Program-made: the position numbers and the translations under genes
Source of the DNA: Polynucleobacter sp. MWH-HuK1
Lineage (GTDB): Bacteria; Pseudomonadota; Gammaproteobacteria; Burkholderiales; Burkholderiaceae
Direction: 5' to 3'
Length of the DNA: 64,000 nucleotides
NCBI RefSeq assembly: GCF_018881815.1
Contig: NZ_JACVPP010000001.1
Span: 803,352 to 867,351 of the forward strand
The notes under the pieces: generated by a model
What the model was told of the DNA's origin: nothing
Seen by the model: the letters and a program-made list of their open reading frames with translations, nothing else
The model's database searches: none
Shown: positions 60,564 through 64,000 of the stretch, one piece after another
How the letters are laid out: every line of letters starts with the position of its first letter
Position numbering within the stretch: the stretch's first letter is position 1

Positions 60564-62006
60564 ATGGCTGTTTCACCAACAAATTCATCAACTTCTAGCG
60601 GCACCGCCTCAATTGATGTGGCTGGGATTGTCTCGCAGTTAATGACTGCTGAGAATAAGCCGCTTGATGCTATCAAAACAAAAATTACTGAACAGCAGGT
60701 TGTTATCAGTGACTTGGGGGCTGTTAAGGCCAAGGTCTCTACTTTTAAGGATGCGCTGCGGGCTTTTGAGGACCCAAATTCTTATAACAATGCAGTAGCT
60801 TCATCAAGCGACTCAAGTGTAGTAACAGCTACTGCCGCAAATGGTGCAACAGCTGGTAGCTACAAGATTAGCGTTGAACAGTTGGCCCAAGCTTCTAAAT
60901 ATGGTATTTCTGGATTTGCATCGACCACTGATGCAATCACTGTAGATTCAACCAATGGTTTTGAAATCACCGTTGGCAATACTAAATATAGTAGCAGTGG
61001 CGTTGTCACGGTTGATGGTGTGGTTAGCAATCGAACTGTGGGAGCATTAAAGGCAAGTCCAACTGTATCTGATCTGCAGTCTTGGATCAATGGTCTGGGC
61101 GTATCTGTCAAAGCGAATGTCGTACAAACGACTTCCAGTGATCAATGGGCATTGACTATTGAGGGTACGCAGGCTGGATCTGCCAATGCCGTAACTTATG
61201 CAGGCCTATCTACCGGAACCGTGAATAATGCAGCAACAGTTGCTGCGCAAAATGCAAAATTTACGATTAACGGAATTGCTTTCGAGCGTTCCAGCAATAC
61301 CGTCAATGATGCGGTAAATGACTTAACTTTCAATTTAGCGGGTACTACAACTGCTGGCGCTACGAAAACTATTGCAGTATCTGCAGGCTCGGATAATTCT
61401 GAGAAAGTGATTCAGAATTTAGTAACCGCTTATAACGATTTAGTGACTCAGTATCAGACTTTGACGGCCAATAGCGCCAACTCTAAAACACCTGGTACTT
61501 TTGCAAATAATCCAACGATACTCGCATTCATTGGTGACATTAAGTCTCGTTTTGCTACTGGTTTCTCTTACGGTGAAGTTGATCCCGAGACTGGTAAAAA
61601 GCCAGTCATGAGTTTGGCGTCTTTGGGTATGGACTTACAACTTGATGGAACCATTAAGTACAACTCTTTAACCCACATGCAGGCAGTTGCAAATGGCCTG
61701 CAAGCTACTTTATCTAAGGGTGTTAAGGTCGGATATGTCAGTGATACGAATTCACTCATGACTTTTGTGACCTCTCAGACCAGTTTTAGCGGTGCCCTTG
61801 GTCAGCAAATTCAAGCACAGAACAATTCTGTCGCTGATTTACAGAAACGTCAGGAGGAGTTACAAACACGCCTGGCGAGCATTCAGAATAATTACATTTC
61901 ACAGTACTCAGCCTTGAATGCACTACTCTTTCAGTTGAGTTCTACTAGTAACTCATTGTCAAGTGCATTAACGGCATTGACTAATATGAGTTCTAATAAT
62001 AAGTAA
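60564..62006 (+). CDS. fliD: Flagellar filament capping protein FliD, standard length
   Basis: This 480-residue FliD has the N-terminal (ASIDVAGIVSQLMTAENKPL) and C-terminal (LNALLFQLSSTSNSLSSALT) coiled coils that pack into the cap. Its first 220 and last 250 residues align with the ends of the giant FliD at 50979 without the thousand-residue insertion. It follows flaG copy 2 and precedes fliS. Whether the two caps assemble separately or in one pentamer is unknown. Confidence 0.95.
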   Translation: MAVSPTNSSTSSGTASIDVAGIVSQLMTAENKPLDAIKTKITEQQVVISDLGAVKAKVSTFKDALRAFEDPNSYNNAVASSSDSSVVTATAANGATAGSYKISVEQLAQASKYGISGFASTTDAITVDSTNGFEITVGNTKYSSSGVVTVDGVVSNRTVGALKASPTVSDLQSWINGLGVSVKANVVQTTSSDQWALTIEGTQAGSANAVTYAGLSTGTVNNAATVAAQNAKFTINGIAFERSSNTVNDAVNDLTFNLAGTTTAGATKTIAVSAGSDNSEKVIQNLVTAYNDLVTQYQTLTANSANSKTPGTFANNPTILAFIGDIKSRFATGFSYGEVDPETGKKPVMSLASLGMDLQLDGTIKYNSLTHMQAVANGLQATLSKGVKVGYVSDTNSLMTFVTSQTSFSGALGQQIQAQNNSVADLQKRQEELQTRLASIQNNYISQYSALNALLFQLSSTSNSLSSALTALTNMSSNNK

Positions 62007-62041
62007 TGCAATAGGTTAAGCACTGGACAACAGGTCAAATT

Positions 62042-62491
62042 ATGAGAGCAAGAGCAGCGAATGCATACGCAAGCACTCAAGTGCAAACAGGAGTAGCTTC
62101 ATCTAGCCCGGGCAATTTGATTATTCTGGTTTATGAGCGCGTCTTTGATCATTTGAAAGTTGGCAAACTTGCATTAGAGCAAGGCGAATATGCCATTGAA
62201 TCTTTTACAAAAGCGCACGACCTCATTCAGCAGGGTCTACTAGCATGCCTGGATTTTGAAGAGGGTGGTGAAATCTCTCAAAGTTTAGCTGCTGTATATG
62301 AGTGGTCTTTGCGGGAAATCATTGCTGCAAGAGCAAGTAAATCAGCAGAAAAAATTCAGGGTGTGATTGATGTTTTAACGCCCTTATATGAGGCTTGGTT
62401 AGAGCTCTCCCCAAAAGAGATGATTAATCATTTATCAGCTGATGACTCCATGGTTAATTCAGCATTAGAAAGACGGGTTGCCAACTCATAA
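62042..62491 (+). CDS. fliS: Flagellar export chaperone FliS
   Basis: This 149-residue helical chaperone binds the C-terminus of unfolded flagellin. Conserved features: ANAYASTQVQTGVASSSPGN, LIILVYERVFDHLKVGKLAL and the late helices (LREIIAARASKSAEKIQGVI). It lies 35 bases after fliD and 18 before the next gene. Confidence 0.92.
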   Translation: MRARAANAYASTQVQTGVASSSPGNLIILVYERVFDHLKVGKLALEQGEYAIESFTKAHDLIQQGLLACLDFEEGGEISQSLAAVYEWSLREIIAARASKSAEKIQGVIDVLTPLYEAWLELSPKEMINHLSADDSMVNSALERRVANS

Positions 62492-62509
62492 AGCTGGCAT
62501 ATCTGGATT

Positions 62510-63562
62510 ATGGCAATTCCAATTCCTCCCAATTTGCCAATTAATTCATTAGTTGATTTTCATCGCAACGATTTAATTACGCCTCCGTCGCCTCCTGCCG
62601 TTGTCGAAAGTTTAGGCGCCATTGATCCACGAGTTGCGTTAACTATGCCTCTGCCAGTGGTGGATTCTTCCGCAGGGGGTGCATTACAAGATGCGCTTCA
62701 AAGTGCTGTTGGTCGAGGTCAAGGCGCTTTAGCTCTTACCGAGCCCACTGTTGATCAGGCAGTATTGTTAGAAATATCTAGCTTGACTGCCGACCAAGCA
62801 GAGGCTGCTGCAAATCCATCCCAATCACAAATTGATAATCTGTTGTCAAAAAGCTTAAGTCGCATGGATAACTTAGGCGGTGCTGCACTAGGTCAATTGC
62901 TTTCAGACATCCTGGAAGTAGAGGTGCCTGAACTAGGGCAGATCGTTAATTCGGGCAATAAAAATACTGCTCAGAATGTTGTTGTGAGCTGGCCGGGACT
63001 TTCTAATTTACCTGCCGGAGTTGTTGCAAATACGTCAGACCCCAAGATAGCAATGAATATCTTGTATCAAAATTTGCAGACATCCGGAATATTTGCCGCT
63101 GACCAATTGAAAAGACTTTTGTTTCCGGCAAGTGAAGATGGTGAAGTCCAGGCTAGCGGCATTACAAACGTTTCTGCGGAAACTGAAAAACTGATTTCCC
63201 AAATTGCTACCAATGCTCCAGCAGTTCAGGACTCGGTAAAGCTATTGTTGCGCGGTGATTTATTATGGCAAGGACAGTTGATGCCTAATGTTCAGGGCCG
63301 GCTGTATCGAGAGGATGCTTGGGAAGCCAACCCTCAAGACCCCAGTCAAATGCAAAAAGGTAGCAAAATTACTATGGAGGTAACCCTGCCTAATTTAGGT
63401 CCCTTCAAAGTAGTGGGTACTCAATTTGGCGAGAGAGTCCATGTGGCTATTGAGGCCAGCCCCGAATCCCAGTCAACATTGGCAAATTCTTTTGCACAGC
63501 TGCTAGAACAAATGCGCTCCCAAGTAGATCCTGATGCCAGAGTAAGCTTAAAAGATGGGTAA
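62510..63562 (+). CDS. FliK-like hook-length-control family protein
   Basis: This 350-residue soluble protein has a disordered Pro/Ser/Ala-rich N-terminal half and a C-terminal FliK-like core: LWQGQLMPNVQGRLYREDAW, ITMEVTLPNLGPFKVVGTQF, then VHVAIEASPESQSTLANSFA. The core occurs in FliK and in YlqG-type proteins paired with FhlB-type genes; the next gene is such a partner (8 bases away). It may be a second FliK-like protein or the main one. Confidence 0.72.
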   Translation: MAIPIPPNLPINSLVDFHRNDLITPPSPPAVVESLGAIDPRVALTMPLPVVDSSAGGALQDALQSAVGRGQGALALTEPTVDQAVLLEISSLTADQAEAAANPSQSQIDNLLSKSLSRMDNLGGAALGQLLSDILEVEVPELGQIVNSGNKNTAQNVVVSWPGLSNLPAGVVANTSDPKIAMNILYQNLQTSGIFAADQLKRLLFPASEDGEVQASGITNVSAETEKLISQIATNAPAVQDSVKLLLRGDLLWQGQLMPNVQGRLYREDAWEANPQDPSQMQKGSKITMEVTLPNLGPFKVVGTQFGERVHVAIEASPESQSTLANSFAQLLEQMRSQVDPDARVSLKDG

Positions 63563-63570
63563 AGTGATTG

Positions 63571-63867
63571 ATGAATGAAAAAAAGATTCGTAAGGCTGTG
63601 GCGCTTGCTTATGAAACCAATAGCGCTGCTCCGCGCGTTACTGGGCAGGGTGAGGGTTTTGTGGCTGATGCAATCTTGGCTAAAGCAAAAGAATTTGGCA
63701 TTCCTACTAGGACGGAACCAGAGTTGGTTGAATTTCTGATGCAGCTCAAGCTTAACGAATTGGTTCCACCTAAGCTATATGCTGCCGTTGCTGAAGTCTT
63801 GGCTTGGGCATATGAAGTGGACGGCAAAGTCATTCCTAATCCCAATAACGTGACCATAGAGCGTTAA
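63571..63867 (+). CDS. fhlB: FhlB: FlhB cytoplasmic-domain paralogue
   Basis: This 98-residue protein is only the FlhB_C/YscU_C autoprocessing-type domain: KIRKAVALAYETNSAAPRVT, VADAILAKAKEFGIPTRTEP and LYAAVAEVLAWAYEVDGKVI. It lacks the NPTH cleavage motif and membrane domain of FlhB. ATG 63571 follows a TTG used by a slightly longer frame. It is encoded with a FliK-like gene. Confidence 0.88.
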   Translation: MNEKKIRKAVALAYETNSAAPRVTGQGEGFVADAILAKAKEFGIPTRTEPELVEFLMQLKLNELVPPKLYAAVAEVLAWAYEVDGKVIPNPNNVTIER

Positions 63868-63892
63868 AAGTTTTGAAGATAGACCCTAAAAT

Positions 63893-63918
63893 AAAAAGCC
63901 CGAATGCTCGGGCTTTTG
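63893..63918 (+). terminator. Bidirectional terminator between fhlB and fliE
   Basis: Stem aaaaagcccga / tcgggctttt with a four-base loop, ending both the plus-strand fhlB operon and the minus-strand fliE gene. Confidence 0.9.
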
Positions 63919-63940
63919 TTATTAGATGGCCTGAGAAGGC

Positions 63941-64000
63941 TTAAACCTGCAAATTAGTAACTTCTTTGTAAGCATCTACTAGCCTATTGCGCACGGCAAT
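63941..64000 (-). CDS. fliE: FliE, C-terminal end only
   Basis: The minus strand ends in a TAA at 63941-63943. The last 19 residues, IAVRNRLVDAYKEVTNLQV, match the conserved FliE C-terminus (compare VRNKLVAAYQEVMSMQV as I recall it for E. coli). FliE links the MS ring to the rod. The gene runs off the right edge, so a fliE-fliF-type operon probably follows on the minus strand outside the window. Confidence 0.8.
   Translation of the reverse strand: MAVRNRLVDAYKEVTNLQV

Noticed and set aside
1..64000. CRISPR arrays, rRNA genes and complete tRNA genes
   Set aside because: No regularly spaced repeats, rRNA motifs or complete cloverleaf were found; only the tRNA 3' fragment at 26713.

Overview
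This window looks like part of a betaproteobacterial chromosome, most plausibly Polynucleobacter or a close Burkholderiaceae relative. The reasons are the low to moderate GC, the compact gene layout, and the style of the flagellar, RpoN/FliA and copper-resistance proteins. The genus is an inference from protein character; no 16S gene is present.

Bases 1-26757 are an accessory region. It opens with a heavy-metal RND efflux pair plus a small periplasmic protein. A metal block from about 4.6 to 20.1 kb follows: cadR/cadA-type Cd/Zn/Pb export with a MerR operator, a Met-rich periplasmic protein, an ATP-grasp enzyme, and a long plus-strand copper operon (outer-membrane factor, multicopper oxidase, cupredoxin, DUF411, CusF-like and HMA proteins, LemA and TPM proteins, a Cu+ P-type ATPase, DUF2789). 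Two same-orientation copies of a bipartite intergenic motif bound this block, at 4641-4698 and 20002-20059. Next comes island debris: an integrase/RTX chimeric ORF, a run of tiny minus-strand genes beside a DUF6641 gene, a catalytic-domain-only tyrosine recombinase and several orphan genes. The region ends at 26713-26757 in a 45-base copy of the 3' end of a CAT-anticodon tRNA, the signature of an integrative-element attachment site.

Bases 27108-33815 hold a surface or cytoskeleton-like cluster: three bactofilins, a RodZ-like protein, several small membrane or exported proteins of unknown function, and a diguanylate cyclase. rpoN follows. A plus-strand operon from 35.8 to 43.0 kb then carries a YcgR/PilZ-like c-di-GMP receptor, two membrane proteins (one with a PDZ domain), a CheW-like protein, an MCP/PilJ-shaped receptor without the signalling hairpin, and a CheA-like protein without recognisable kinase motifs. 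It runs directly into flgA-flgM-flgN. I read it as a remodelled, phosphotransfer-free chemosensory array built into a flagellar locus, and it is the best candidate here for an undescribed system.

Bases 45.3-64 kb are flagellar: fliA, an flhG-like gene without a P-loop, flhF and flhA on the minus strand; then a 1489-residue FliD with an inserted C-type-lectin-like domain, flaG, a 780-residue flagellin, a second flaG, a normal-size fliD, fliS, a FliK-like gene, an FhlB-like gene and the 3' end of fliE. A shared sigma-28-like promoter form (TAAA, 16 bases, then GCCGTTTA-like) precedes the giant fliD, the following operon, fliC and an isolated 60-residue gene after rpoN. The giant cap and the flagellin share a repeated roughly 90-residue module, which suggests co-evolution of the filament surface and its tip.
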